Below, in pieces: positions 8,651 to 16,718 of a DNA stretch of 41,889 bases (within the stretch, counting starts at the first letter, position 1; each line of letters opens with the position of its first letter). A program made the translations under genes and the position numbers. Under the pieces are notes generated by a model. The model did no database searches. It saw only the letters and a program-made list of their open reading frames with translations, and was not told where the DNA came from. This stretch comes from an uncultured Collinsella sp. (GTDB lineage: Bacteria > Actinomycetota > Coriobacteriia > Coriobacteriales > Coriobacteriaceae): assembly GCA_944321445.1 (NCBI GenBank), contig CALULJ010000019.1, forward strand, positions 1 through 41,889. The letters run 5' to 3'.

Positions 8651-8696
8651 ACCAGCTCGGCGTGAAATCGGGACAGAGGTTTTTCGCCGAGCTGGT
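8651..8696. repeat. REP-like hairpin with GGACAGAGGTTTTT core
   Basis: Perfect 12-bp arms 8651-8662 (ACCAGCTCGGCG) and 8685-8696 enclose TGAAATCGGGACAGAGGTTTTT. The core GGACAGAGGTTTTTC recurs in the palindrome at 27188-27249, and the bases just after the hairpin (CCCCAGAGAGG) match the edge of the 7922-8020 element. It sits downstream of the GntR gene on the minus strand. Confidence 0.7.
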
Positions 8697-8722
8697 CCCC
8701 AGAGAGGACGCTGCGGTTGGCG

Positions 8723-9445
8723 CTAGAGGACAAAACGGTAGCGGCTGCCCACGTAGTACTGGCGGCCGATGCAGACCGGCTCGTCGTTTTCGTCAGCAAA
8801 ACACACGTTCAAAAACAGCAGCGGATCGTTCGCCGTTATGGCCAAGCGGCTCGCCTGCTCAGACGTCGCGCGCACCGCCTCCACCGTGCGCCGAGGTGTA
8901 TGCACCGGGCGACGCCCGCCGATCTCGGTGATGGCATCAAAGAGCGATGCGTCCTCGAGCGAACGCGTGAGCAGCTGCTGGTACCCTTCGTACGGCAAGA
9001 ACACGTTCTCTTCGAAAATCGGCTGACCGTCCGCCGTGCGAATACGCTGGATATACAGAAGCAAAGCATGCTCATCCAGTTTGAGAAACTCCGCCTCGTC
9101 AGGTCGCACCGGGACGATCTGGCGGTCGATAACATGGGCGCCCGGCGTCATGCCGTTGTCTTCGCACACCTGCGTAAAACTCCGCGCCACCTCGTATTGC
9201 AGCAGCCGGCGGTTGATGCGCGGCGTGCTCACGAACGTCCCGCGCCCTTGCTTCTTGACCAGGTACCCTTCGGCGCACAGCTCCTCGATGGCGCGGCGAA
9301 CGGTGATGCGGCTCACATCGTATTTTTGCGACAGCTCGGGCTCCGAAGGAATCTTCTCGAGCGGCTTATACTCGCCCCGATCGATCTCGGCCTTGATCTC
9401 TTCGAAGATCTGCTGATACAAAGGAGTCGATGCACCTGGCTTCAT
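8723..9445 (-). CDS. GntR-family transcriptional regulator, HutC/UTRA type
   Basis: A 240-residue regulator. Residues about 8-75 form the GntR winged helix (PLYQQIFEEIKAEI, then IPSEPELSQKYDVSRITVRR), and residues about 95-235 a UTRA ligand-binding domain. HutC-type regulators usually repress sugar or amino-sugar uptake genes and bind a phosphorylated metabolite. It ends the run HAD, deglycase, PTS on the same strand and is one of two UTRA regulators bracketing the Amadori locus, so it is the likely specific repressor. Its own upstream region 9446-9525 carries a half-site ATAACGTC (9484-9491) also found at the EamA promoter. ATG at 9445 follows AGGGACGAG. Confidence 0.9.
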   Translation of the reverse strand: MKPGASTPLYQQIFEEIKAEIDRGEYKPLEKIPSEPELSQKYDVSRITVRRAIEELCAEGYLVKKQGRGTFVSTPRINRRLLQYEVARSFTQVCEDNGMTPGAHVIDRQIVPVRPDEAEFLKLDEHALLLYIQRIRTADGQPIFEENVFLPYEGYQQLLTRSLEDASLFDAITEIGGRRPVHTPRRTVEAVRATSEQASRLAITANDPLLFLNVCFADENDEPVCIGRQYYVGSRYRFVL

Positions 9446-9525
9446 GACACTCGTCCCTATCGGATAAGAAGCATAGAGCGTATATAACGTCTTTTATGAT
9501 ACCGCATATCTCGCACGTGAACCCC

Positions 9526-10161
9526 CTACGCCGGCACAAGCTCGTCCAGAATATCCGCCAGCGAATCGATTATCCGGTCGGCACCGGATTGGTCGAGCAC
9601 CACGCCCTCGTGCGGCCGCAGCGCCAACACGCGCGCACCCGAGCGCCTACCTGCCTCGATACCCAGCGGGGAATCCTCGATCACCAGTGCCTCATCGGGG
9701 CCCACGCCAAGGGCTCCCATCGCACGTTCATAGATCTCCGGATCGGGCTTGAAGGCCGAACACTCGTGTCCACTGATGGTGAAGTCCAGCACGTTCGCGA
9801 TATCGGCAACCTCCACAAGCTCGTCGATCAGGTCGCGGTACGACGAGCTCGCGATGGCGCACTTCACGCCACGACGATGCAGCTCGCGCATGACGGGCGC
9901 CGCATCGCGGTTGAGCAGCTCGCCATACGGAACCGGGTGCAACACCTGATAGGCGGCATAGCCCTGCCTCAGCTCCTCGCGCCGCACCTCGTCGTCAGGC
10001 ACGAAATACTCCCAGATGGCCTTCTCGTTCGAGCCGGAAAGGTCCGGAATCTCATCGAACGTGAACCCTTTGGTTTCCAGATACGCCACGCGCCGGCGAT
10101 TGTAGAACCACTCGGTGTCCACCAGCACGCCGTCCATATCGAACAGAACTGCCTTGATCAT
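9526..10161 (-). CDS. HAD-family phosphatase/phosphoglucomutase-like hydrolase
   Basis: A 211-residue HAD-superfamily protein of the beta-phosphoglucomutase-like class. Motif I is FDMDGVLVDTEW with the nucleophile and acid/base Asp pair, motif II SSS in CAIASSSYRD, motif III Lys in SAFKPDPEIY, and motif IV EDSPLGIEAG. It should act on a sugar phosphate in the cytoplasm. Its place in the operon after the deglycase suggests it handles a product or dead-end phosphate of the pathway. Two ATGs stand in tandem (10164 and 10161); the second is better spaced from AAGGGG. Substrate cannot be read from sequence. Confidence 0.85.
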   Translation of the reverse strand: MIKAVLFDMDGVLVDTEWFYNRRRVAYLETKGFTFDEIPDLSGSNEKAIWEYFVPDDEVRREELRQGYAAYQVLHPVPYGELLNRDAAPVMRELHRRGVKCAIASSSYRDLIDELVEVADIANVLDFTISGHECSAFKPDPEIYERAMGALGVGPDEALVIEDSPLGIEAGRRSGARVLALRPHEGVVLDQSGADRIIDSLADILDELVPA

Positions 10162-10184
10162 CATTCCCCTTGTACTACGCGAGA

Positions 10185-10213
10185 AGGGGGCGGCCCGACC
10201 GAGCCGTCCCCTC
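10185..10213 (-). terminator. Hairpin between deglycase and HAD genes
   Basis: GGGGGCGGC and GCCGTCCCC pair across an 8-base loop with one G-T pair, within the 183-base space between the deglycase stop and the HAD start. No clear T-run follows, so it may be an intercistronic processing or attenuation hairpin. Confidence 0.4.
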
Positions 10214-10347
10214 CCCTATGCACATGCCGCAACAGGTTGCAACCGTCGGCATCCCCTGCATGCAAGCTGCCTTTGCGGCGAGCGCGGGCCCGCCGTCCGC
10301 CCCCTAGAACGGAGCGCGGCAAGAACCCGCACTCGCCTGCGAGCTGA

Positions 10348-11331
10348 CTAGTAGGTGAGCTTCCACATGTAGCGACGCTTGGTCAGCGGGTGCTGACGCG
10401 CGTCGGCCAGGTGCTCGGCGAACACGCGCATGACCGCGGTGTGCACGATCGGGTTGAAGTAGGTGGCAACGCTCGCGGGCACGCAGCCGGACAGACCGAA
10501 GTCCTTGGCGTCGATGACCAGATAGCGGGCATCGAAGCGCTGCAGGAAGGTGAGGGCACGGGCATCCATGGCGCGGGTGGCGCCGTCGGCCATGAACAGC
10601 ACGAAGTTATGCTTGTCGTCAGTGAGCTCGAACGGGCCGTGGAAGTACTCGCCGGAGTTGAAGTTGCCGGAGTTGATCCACTGCATCTCCATCATGAGGA
10701 ACAACGAGGTGGAATAGGCGACCTTCTCGCTCGCACCAGAGGCCATGAAATGGATGCACTCGTCGTCCTTGTGCTCCTGCGCCCAGGCCTCGGCGGTCTT
10801 GCCCACGGACTGAGCGGCGCGCTCGGCGCACTCGAAGACGTTGGAGAAGCCGGCGAGCATCTCATCGTAGTGCTCATAGCCCTCGGTCTGCTGCAGGATT
10901 TCGAGCGCGACGGCGATGGCATAGCCCATCTTCTCGGTCTTGGCAGCATAGTTGGCCTCGAAGCCGTGAACGATCACATGGTCGACGCCCTTGGTGAGCG
11001 CGGAGCCGGCGGCATGCGTGATGGCGACCACGGGAGCGCCGGCGTTCTTGGCGGTCTTGTTGGCCTCGACGGTCTCGGGGGTGCCGCCGCCGAGCGAGCA
11101 GGTGATCACGAAGGTGTTGGAGCCGAGCCACGCCGGGGTGTCGTAGTTGAACTCATTGGCCGTGAAGATCTGCACGTTGAGCTTGTGGGTGTTGTTGGCC
11201 AGGAAGTACTTCGCAGGATACAGCTCGGACATGGAAGCACCGCAACCCACGAAGGCAACGCTGTCGATCTCGTGCTTGGAGAGGACGTCGGCGACGATCT
11301 CTTTGGGCAGGTTCATGTCGATCTCGTACAT
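10348..11331 (-). CDS. SIS-domain sugar-amine 6-phosphate deglycase (FrlB/GfrE/GfrF-like), copy 1
   Basis: A 327-residue double-SIS protein. An early GCGASMSELYPA phosphosugar-binding loop, the CSLGGGTPET loop, the catalytic-region motif GEYFHGPFE, and the C-terminal RRYMWKLTY ending match the FrlB family, which splits fructoselysine 6-phosphate or glucoselysine 6-phosphate into glucose 6-phosphate and the free amine. The gene lies directly after the mannose-family PTS genes, as in the Salmonella gfr operon. ATG at 11331 follows AAAGGA. A second, divergent paralogue is at 15516, which suggests two related substrates. Alternatives are a fructosyl-amino acid deglycase such as FraB or an AgaS-like isomerase. 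Confidence 0.82.
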   Translation of the reverse strand: MYEIDMNLPKEIVADVLSKHEIDSVAFVGCGASMSELYPAKYFLANNTHKLNVQIFTANEFNYDTPAWLGSNTFVITCSLGGGTPETVEANKTAKNAGAPVVAITHAAGSALTKGVDHVIVHGFEANYAAKTEKMGYAIAVALEILQQTEGYEHYDEMLAGFSNVFECAERAAQSVGKTAEAWAQEHKDDECIHFMASGASEKVAYSTSLFLMMEMQWINSGNFNSGEYFHGPFELTDDKHNFVLFMADGATRAMDARALTFLQRFDARYLVIDAKDFGLSGCVPASVATYFNPIVHTAVMRVFAEHLADARQHPLTKRRYMWKLTY

Positions 11332-11457
11332 GGAAAAACATTCCTTTCTGTATACGCGCTCGCCACATTGCCGGACGGGCGCATGGATACCGAAGAAGAT
11401 GCGCGGCGGCGAGGAGGCGCATCTCAGGCCGCCGCGCGCATGGGAAGAGAGCTTCCG

Positions 11458-12288
11458 CTAGGCAAGAACGCCCAGAGCGGAGAGGACGATGCCGCCAACG
11501 ATGGCGATGACGAGCAGCCAGCCGGTCTTCACGCCGCGCTTGATGAGCCAGTACATGATGCCGGTGAGCGCCAGCGGGATCATCTGGGGCATGATGGAGT
11601 CGAGAATGTCCTGGATGACCAGGGTGCCCTCGGAGAACGTGGCGGGCGTGGTGGCGCCGATGAGGGTGGCGATCATGCCACCGACCGCCATGAGGCCCAC
11701 GATGCCGCAGACGTACATGACCTTGTCCATCATGTTGCCGCTCTGCAGCTTCTGCAGGTACTGATGGCCGCCCTGGTAACCGAGCTTGGCCGCGAACCAG
11801 GTGATGAGCACCGACGGAATAATCGAGATCACCATGGCCAGGATGGGGCCGAGAATCGAGCCCTGCTGCGCAAGCTGAACGCCCAAACCAAAGGCGATAA
11901 CGCGGATCGTGCCCTGGAAGAAGGAGTCGCCGATACCGGAGAGCGGGCCCATGAGGGAGGTCTTGACCGCGTTGATGGAATCGGGATCGAGGCTTGCGGG
12001 GTCCTTGGCGTAGCTCTCCTCCATCGAGGCGGAAAGGCCGAGAACGAAGGCACTCGTCTGCGGGGTGCAGTTGTAGAACGCCATGTGGCGGCGGTAGGCC
12101 TCTTTCTTGCGCTCGAGCTGATGGGGATCGGACTCATCCGGATAGCAGCGGTCGAGCGTGGGCACCATGCCGTAGAGGAAGCCCATGTTCATCTGACGTT
12201 CGTAGTTCCAGGAATCCTGAATGGCCCAGGAACGCCAGAAGAACTGCCAGATCTTTTTGCGAAGCGAAACGTCTTTCGTGGTTGCCAC
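11458..12288 (-). CDS. PTS mannose-family transporter subunit IID
   Basis: A 276-residue IID membrane subunit. The cytoplasmic N-terminus runs through the family block SWNYERQMNMGFLYGMVP, followed by the LGLSASMEE and SLMGPLSGIGDSFFQGT loops, with hydrophobic spans near the C-terminus. IID pairs with IIC to form the sugar channel. GTG at 12288 is chosen because AAGGAGGAG lies about 7 bases before it; a longer ATG start at 12309 would overlap the IIC stop and place that site inside the gene. The order IIAB, IIC, IID then deglycase indicates one operon. Confidence 0.93.
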   Translation of the reverse strand: MATTKDVSLRKKIWQFFWRSWAIQDSWNYERQMNMGFLYGMVPTLDRCYPDESDPHQLERKKEAYRRHMAFYNCTPQTSAFVLGLSASMEESYAKDPASLDPDSINAVKTSLMGPLSGIGDSFFQGTIRVIAFGLGVQLAQQGSILGPILAMVISIIPSVLITWFAAKLGYQGGHQYLQKLQSGNMMDKVMYVCGIVGLMAVGGMIATLIGATTPATFSEGTLVIQDILDSIMPQMIPLALTGIMYWLIKRGVKTGWLLVIAIVGGIVLSALGVLA

Positions 12289-12301
12289 AGGTATCTCCTC
12301 C

Positions 12302-13102
12302 TTACTCATCGTCGTCTTCGAGCGGATCGTAATCAGGGTCGGCAGCGCCGGCAGTGGCAAGCTGGCCGCCCGCGAACTTGAAGCCCATGAGGATCAGGGC
12401 CAGGATGCCGCCGAAGATGGACACGGCGATGACGGAGAGACCCAGGTAGGACGCGAGCATGAAGCCGAGGATGAGGAAGACCGTCATGCCCTTGTTGATC
12501 ATCATGGAGAGCAGCAGGGCCAAGCCGTAGGCGGTGAGGATCTTGGAGGCGACATTCAGGCCGTTGGTGAGCCAATCGGGAATCATGTTGACCACAGCCT
12601 GGACCACGTCGGTGCCCGCGTAGACGGCGACGAAGATCGGCAGGAAGTACATGAGCGAGTACAGGACGGTGCCCCACACGATGTGCATGCGGTAGGCGCG
12701 CTTGAAATGGCCCTCCTCGATCGCGCCATCGGCGATGTGGCCGAGGAACACGATGATGGAGCGGAAGACGACGCCGAGCAGCTGGCCGAGCACGGCGACC
12801 GGGATGGCGATAGTCATGGCGGTCTCGGCCGAGGCGCCGGTCAAACAGGCGAACGCAGAGGCCACGATGCCGCCCAGCACCATGTCGGGCGGCACGGCGG
12901 CGCCGACGCTCACCAGACCCATGCTGATGAGCTCGACGGCAGCGCCGACCGCGAGGCCGGTGGGCACATCGCCCAAGACCACGCCGACGAGCGTGGCGCC
13001 GATCAGCGGCTGCTCGAAGTTCAAACGACCGAGCAGGCGCGAATCGAGCATGCAGAAGACGCCGACAAGGCCGACGAGGAACGCGCTAACGAGCGTATCC
13101 AT
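12302..13102 (-). CDS. PTS mannose/sorbose-family transporter subunit IIC
   Basis: A 266-residue IIC membrane subunit with many hydrophobic spans, beginning MDTLVSAFLVGLVGVFCMLD and containing the family segment GDVPTGLAVGAAVELISMG. With IID it forms the membrane channel that accepts phosphate from IIB. The C-terminus ends in a very acidic cytoplasmic tail (PDYDPLEDDDE). ATG at 13102 follows AAAGGAG. The 58 bases to the IIAB stop contain no terminator, supporting co-transcription. Confidence 0.93.
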   Translation of the reverse strand: MDTLVSAFLVGLVGVFCMLDSRLLGRLNFEQPLIGATLVGVVLGDVPTGLAVGAAVELISMGLVSVGAAVPPDMVLGGIVASAFACLTGASAETAMTIAIPVAVLGQLLGVVFRSIIVFLGHIADGAIEEGHFKRAYRMHIVWGTVLYSLMYFLPIFVAVYAGTDVVQAVVNMIPDWLTNGLNVASKILTAYGLALLLSMMINKGMTVFLILGFMLASYLGLSVIAVSIFGGILALILMGFKFAGGQLATAGAADPDYDPLEDDDE

Positions 13103-13160
13103 ACCCTTCTCCTTTCAAGTAGTTGTATTGCCGTCCCCTTGGGGGATGAAGCCGAAGGTG

Positions 13161-14093
13161 CTAGAACGAGGTGATGTCCGTACGGGCCTGCGTGGGGGTC
13201 TGCTGTTCGTAGATCGTGATACCGAGGTCGAGCAGCTTCTTAGCGTCGGCGATTTCGGCATCGTCCAGGAAGACCGAGGTGTCCTTGCCGCCCACCGGAC
13301 GCGCGCCGTCGTGGTTGGCAGCGGCACCGAAGTTCACGGTCGGGAACTTGTAGGACTGGCAGAACTCAAGCAGTTCGTGCACGTTGCCGAACACGAACAT
13401 GACGTTCTCGCCCAGGGTGTTGAGCTTGGCCATCTTGGAAAGGGCGCGCTCGACGGTAAAAACGTTCAGGCGCACGCCCGCAGGCTTGGCGAGCTTGAGT
13501 GCGCCCTTTTTGACCTCGTCGGTCGCGGCAGCGTTGTCGACCACGATGATGCGCTGGGCGCCCACTGTGTTGACCCACGAGAACACGACCTGCCCATGCA
13601 GCAGGCGATAGTCGAGACGCACGAGAACGATGTTTGCCGGACCGTTGTTGACGGCGGGCGCGGCGGCCTTCTTCTTGGCGGGCGCGACGAGTTTCTGTTC
13701 GTCCTCCTCGGTAAGGGCGCAGTTGCGCAGGCCGCTGCGTGCCTCGACGATAAGGTCCTGCAGCGCCTTGCCCACGACGGGCTCCGGGCTGATAGCGAGC
13801 GAGAGCACAAGCGGCATGTTCATACCGCTGATCACGATGATGCGGCCGCTCTTGTTCATGAGCTCGACCATCGAGTTGTTGACGCTGCTGCCCAGCATGT
13901 CGGTGCACACGTACACCGTGTCGTCCGGGCCGAACCCAGCGATGAGCTTCTCCACGTCGTTGGTGATGGGCTCCTTGTCGTCGCGGGCCAAGGAAACCAC
14001 GTGAACGTTCGACACGTTGCCGAGGATCATCTCGAGCGTGTCGCGGGCCCCCGCAGCCAGCCCGCCGTGCGATGCCAGAATAATCTGATTCAT
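13161..14093 (-). CDS. PTS mannose-family fused IIA-IIB component
   Basis: A 310-residue cytoplasmic phosphotransfer protein. Residues 1-125 are a IIA domain with phosphorylatable H9 in LASHGGLA; an Ala/Lys-rich linker covers about 128-152; residues 153-310 are a IIB domain with H166 in LDYRLLHGQVV. HPr would phosphorylate IIA, then IIB, then the incoming sugar. In Salmonella gfr the domains are separate genes, here fused. ATG at 14093 is 4 bases after GGAGG; a GTG three bases upstream is too close. This is the first gene of the PTS-deglycase operon, with a promoter at 14120-14147. Confidence 0.94.
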   Translation of the reverse strand: MNQIILASHGGLAAGARDTLEMILGNVSNVHVVSLARDDKEPITNDVEKLIAGFGPDDTVYVCTDMLGSSVNNSMVELMNKSGRIIVISGMNMPLVLSLAISPEPVVGKALQDLIVEARSGLRNCALTEEDEQKLVAPAKKKAAAPAVNNGPANIVLVRLDYRLLHGQVVFSWVNTVGAQRIIVVDNAAATDEVKKGALKLAKPAGVRLNVFTVERALSKMAKLNTLGENVMFVFGNVHELLEFCQSYKFPTVNFGAAANHDGARPVGGKDTSVFLDDAEIADAKKLLDLGITIYEQQTPTQARTDITSF

Positions 14094-14107
14094 CACGCCT
14101 CCTTCAA

Positions 14108-14147
14108 GTCGTTATGGTCATTATAGATGATTTAGACGGGCTGTCTA
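14108..14147 (-). promoter_or_regulatory. Promoter and candidate operators of the PTS-deglycase operon
   Basis: Reading the minus strand, a perfect -10 TATAAT (14125-14120) lies 16 bases after TAGACA (14147-14142). The -35 overlaps a 15-bp near-palindrome, TAGAC-N5-GTCTA (14133-14147). On the plus strand, two direct half-sites GTCGTTAT (14108-14115) and GTCATTAT (14117-14124) overlap the -10. The half-site recurs at the EamA promoter, so it is a candidate GntR operator. Confidence 0.55.
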
Positions 14148-14298
14148 TCATTATGCGTAAGTGCAGCTGAAATATGAGTTGAGATACCGCTTGTCGCTTG
14201 CCACGCGCCGTTCGCCGGCTATTTCTCTCGTTCTCGCGCTAGATGCACACCGAACGCAAGGGAGTTCGTCATAACGAAAGCGGGTGCTGGAAAGGCCG

Positions 14299-15339
14299 TT
14301 AGCGCAGGGCGATCCAGGTCTGCCAATCGGTCTCATTCAGCAGGCGATCGTATTCAGACGCTTTTTCGACGCGCCACGCCTGGCTGTTGAAGCTCATGGC
14401 CTCGGCAAGGTGTCCGAACACCGCGGACCCACGTAGGTCGGCAAGATTGATGTTCATTGTCACGATGGAGAGCAGCACCAGGCACACGCCGAGCACTTTG
14501 ACGGGGCCGGCAGCTTCTGCATACACCCCTATGCCCACGAGCACCGTTGCCACCGTTTCGAAAGAGGCAACCACAGGCACCTTCGATGCCTCGAGTCCTC
14601 GTGAAAGGCCGTCCATGTACAGGATGTAGGCAAGAGCGGTCGGTATAAGACCGAACCCCGGGAGCACAAGCAATGTGTGCGGATTGAACGCTTGCCTTAT
14701 ATCGACCCAGGGAAACGATGCCGCACCCATAACGAGGCCACCGAACACGAAACCGTAGAACGTCACGGCAAGTGAGTCGACCCGGTCGGTCGCCATCTTG
14801 CTGAACACGGCAAGCAGCGCTCCTGTGAACCCACCGAGCACTCCAAGGGCGATACCGTACACATTGAAGGCAAGTGAGCCTACATCGCCATCAGTCGCTG
14901 TCAGTACGCAACCGGCGATGTTGAACGCTACCGCCGCGATCTTATTTGCCGCGATGCGTTCGCTATAGAAGATACGTCCCAACACACACCCAAACACCGG
15001 GGACGTATAGAGCAGCACCGATGCCGTTGACATGCCCACGTGCTTGATCGATTCGTAGTAGGCGCAGTTGGAACAGGCAAGTCCGATCACGCCCACGAGC
15101 GCACAGGGAATCAGGGCACGCAGCGGGACTCTCAACAGGCGCATTGGATTGCCGTTCGGCTGCGCCATTCCACGCCAGATGAGCACAGGGACCATGATGA
15201 TTGCACCCGCAAGCAGACGCAGCGCTGCAATGCTCACCGACGTCATGCCTGCAGCCGAAAGCTCGTTCACGAAGATGCCGATGGAGCCCCACATGAGCGC
15301 CGCCATCAGCACCATCAGGTATCCCCTATTCCCCTGCAT
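14299..15339 (-). CDS. EamA/DMT-family transporter
   Basis: A 346-residue membrane protein with about ten spans in two EamA repeats, starting GYLMVLMAALMWGSIGIF, the family's usual first helix. DMT transporters move amino acids, amines or other small metabolites, often outward. Located between the PTS operon and the second deglycase on the same strand, it might export the amine or amino acid released from Amadori substrates; this is inference. A soluble tail of about 45 residues after the last span (from DLRGSAVFGH to WQTWIALR) is unusual for the family. ATG at 15339 follows AAAGGGGTGA; an upstream ATG at 15360 lacks such a site. Confidence 0.85.
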   Translation of the reverse strand: MQGNRGYLMVLMAALMWGSIGIFVNELSAAGMTSVSIAALRLLAGAIIMVPVLIWRGMAQPNGNPMRLLRVPLRALIPCALVGVIGLACSNCAYYESIKHVGMSTASVLLYTSPVFGCVLGRIFYSERIAANKIAAVAFNIAGCVLTATDGDVGSLAFNVYGIALGVLGGFTGALLAVFSKMATDRVDSLAVTFYGFVFGGLVMGAASFPWVDIRQAFNPHTLLVLPGFGLIPTALAYILYMDGLSRGLEASKVPVVASFETVATVLVGIGVYAEAAGPVKVLGVCLVLLSIVTMNINLADLRGSAVFGHLAEAMSFNSQAWRVEKASEYDRLLNETDWQTWIALR

Positions 15340-15361
15340 GGTCACCCCTTTGCAATTCATA

Positions 15362-15380
15362 ATAACGTCATAGTCGTTAT
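15362..15380. promoter_or_regulatory. 19-bp inverted repeat at EamA promoter
   Basis: ATAACGTCATAGTCGTTAT is an inverted repeat of 8-bp half-sites (ATAACGTC and GTCGTTAT, one mismatch, 3-base spacer). It lies 22-41 bases upstream of the EamA start, overlapping an AT-rich TATATA segment. The half-site GTCGTTAT is also at 14108-14115 and ATAACGTC at 9484-9491, all at promoters of this locus. Confidence 0.55.
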
Positions 15381-15469
15381 ATAGTTTTTAGCTCAATGGA
15401 ACAACCCCGGTTGTTGACGCACGTATTTGCCATACCATGACGCCGCAGCTCTCAGGCACCGAAGATAGA

Positions 15470-15507
15470 CCCGCGCCCGCCAGCGCAGGCGCGATGGCGG
15501 GCGCGGG
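15470..15507 (-). terminator. Hairpin after second deglycase gene
   Basis: Perfect 13-bp arms (CCCGCGCCCGCCA at 15470-15482 and its complement 15495-15507) with a 12-base loop, 8 bases beyond the deglycase stop at 15516. No T-run follows, so termination may be partial and read into EamA. Confidence 0.55.
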
Positions 15508-15515
15508 ACACCTTG

Positions 15516-16508
15516 CTAGTACTCGACCTTCCACATGTATCGGCGGGTCATATAGTCCTTATGCGTCACCTTGGACAGCGCGCGCATGTACACGTTGTTC
15601 AAAATCGGCGAGAAGATCAGATGGTTGAAGTACTCCGAGACGGTATCGGGCATGTCGTTCAGGCCGAGCTCCTTGCCGTCGAGTACGTACACGCCCTCGC
15701 CACCGTACTGATTGAGGAACGTCAGCGCGCGCTCGTCGGCCGGGCGGCAGCGGCCAACGCTCATGAGGATGAACACCGACGTGCGCTTGTCGAGCACCTC
15801 GAAGGGTCCGTGGAAGAAATCGCAGCTGTTGGTGGTCACAGCATCGATCTGGAGCATCTCTTGGATGTTGCAGATCGAGAACACGTAGGCGGCACCGAAC
15901 GCGGGACCGCTCGCCATGACATTGACGGTCGGACGGTCGGCATTGCGCTCCGCCCAGGCGGCAGCCAGCGGCTGGCAGTAGTCGAAGGCACGGCGGTAGA
16001 TGGGGTCGATCAAATCGAAGGCCGCCATAGCCTCGTCGTAATGCTCATAACCCTCGACCTGCTGGACGAGCTCCATGGCGATCATCGTCACCACCGCGGA
16101 GTTCGTACGGCTCATATCGCTCTCGTCGATGGCCAGGCTGTCGTAGCTCACGCGATAGTCGCACACCTCGGTGAGATCGGACTCGTCCACATAGACCGCA
16201 ACCGTCACTGCGCCGCGCTCCTTGGCGACGCGCGCCGCCTCGATGGTCTCGGCGGTGCCGCGCATGGAGACCGCCACGACGAGCGTGTTGGCATCCACGT
16301 AGGAGGGCGTTGCGAAGACGAACTCGTTGCTCGTATAGGCCGCCGATGCGATGGTGCGCGCCTCGTGCTCCATGAAGTACTGGGCGGGATAGTTGCCGCC
16401 GTTGGATCCGCCGGCGCCGATCCACACGACGCGCGTGATACCGCCGGTATCCTTCTTGTCTGCAAGAATCGTGGTGATGAGTGCGCTAACCTGTTCCTTA
16501 GTTGTCAT
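15516..16508 (-). CDS. SIS-domain sugar-amine 6-phosphate deglycase (FrlB-like), copy 2
   Basis: A 330-residue double-SIS protein, clearly divergent from the copy at 10348 but with the same layout: GAGGSNGGNYPAQYFM binding loop, VSMRGTAET loop, catalytic-region motif CDFFHGPFE, and a C-terminal RRYMWKVEY signature typical of FrlB-type deglycases. It should cleave a 6-phosphorylated Amadori compound. Two deglycases with one PTS parallels Salmonella gfr, where one enzyme takes fructoselysine 6-phosphate and the other glucoselysine 6-phosphate. ATG at 16508 has AAGAAAGGG seven bases upstream; an earlier start has none. It is divergent from a GntR gene. Confidence 0.82.
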   Translation of the reverse strand: MTTKEQVSALITTILADKKDTGGITRVVWIGAGGSNGGNYPAQYFMEHEARTIASAAYTSNEFVFATPSYVDANTLVVAVSMRGTAETIEAARVAKERGAVTVAVYVDESDLTEVCDYRVSYDSLAIDESDMSRTNSAVVTMIAMELVQQVEGYEHYDEAMAAFDLIDPIYRRAFDYCQPLAAAWAERNADRPTVNVMASGPAFGAAYVFSICNIQEMLQIDAVTTNSCDFFHGPFEVLDKRTSVFILMSVGRCRPADERALTFLNQYGGEGVYVLDGKELGLNDMPDTVSEYFNHLIFSPILNNVYMRALSKVTHKDYMTRRYMWKVEY

Positions 16509-16537
16509 TGTTGAGCCCTTTCTTTTGTGGCTTCCGA

Positions 16538-16564
16538 TGGTATTAAAATACATGTTGAATACCA
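16538..16564. promoter_or_regulatory. Inverted repeat upstream of second deglycase
   Basis: TGGTATT (16538-16544) and AATACCA (16558-16564) form a 7-bp inverted repeat with a 13-base spacer, 30 bases upstream of the deglycase start. GGTAT half-sites are known in HutC-type GntR operators; the divergent GntR regulator is a plausible ligand. Confidence 0.45.
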
Positions 16565-16718
16565 GTTAAGCAATGACAAAATAGTTCCGTTTCAGGATGA
16601 TCATGGGATCCCGGCGTTTTATATCCTTCTTCACCTGTTGTTTGCGTGCTAGACATTGCAGATTGTCGATGCGATAATCGTTGTAGACAGGTTTGATATA
16701 AGTTAGGTACAGCACGCT

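Noticed and set aside
10390..12381. 663-codon plus-strand frame opposite the deglycase and IID genes
   Set aside because: Shadow frame; the minus-strand genes carry clear catalytic motifs and ribosome binding sites.
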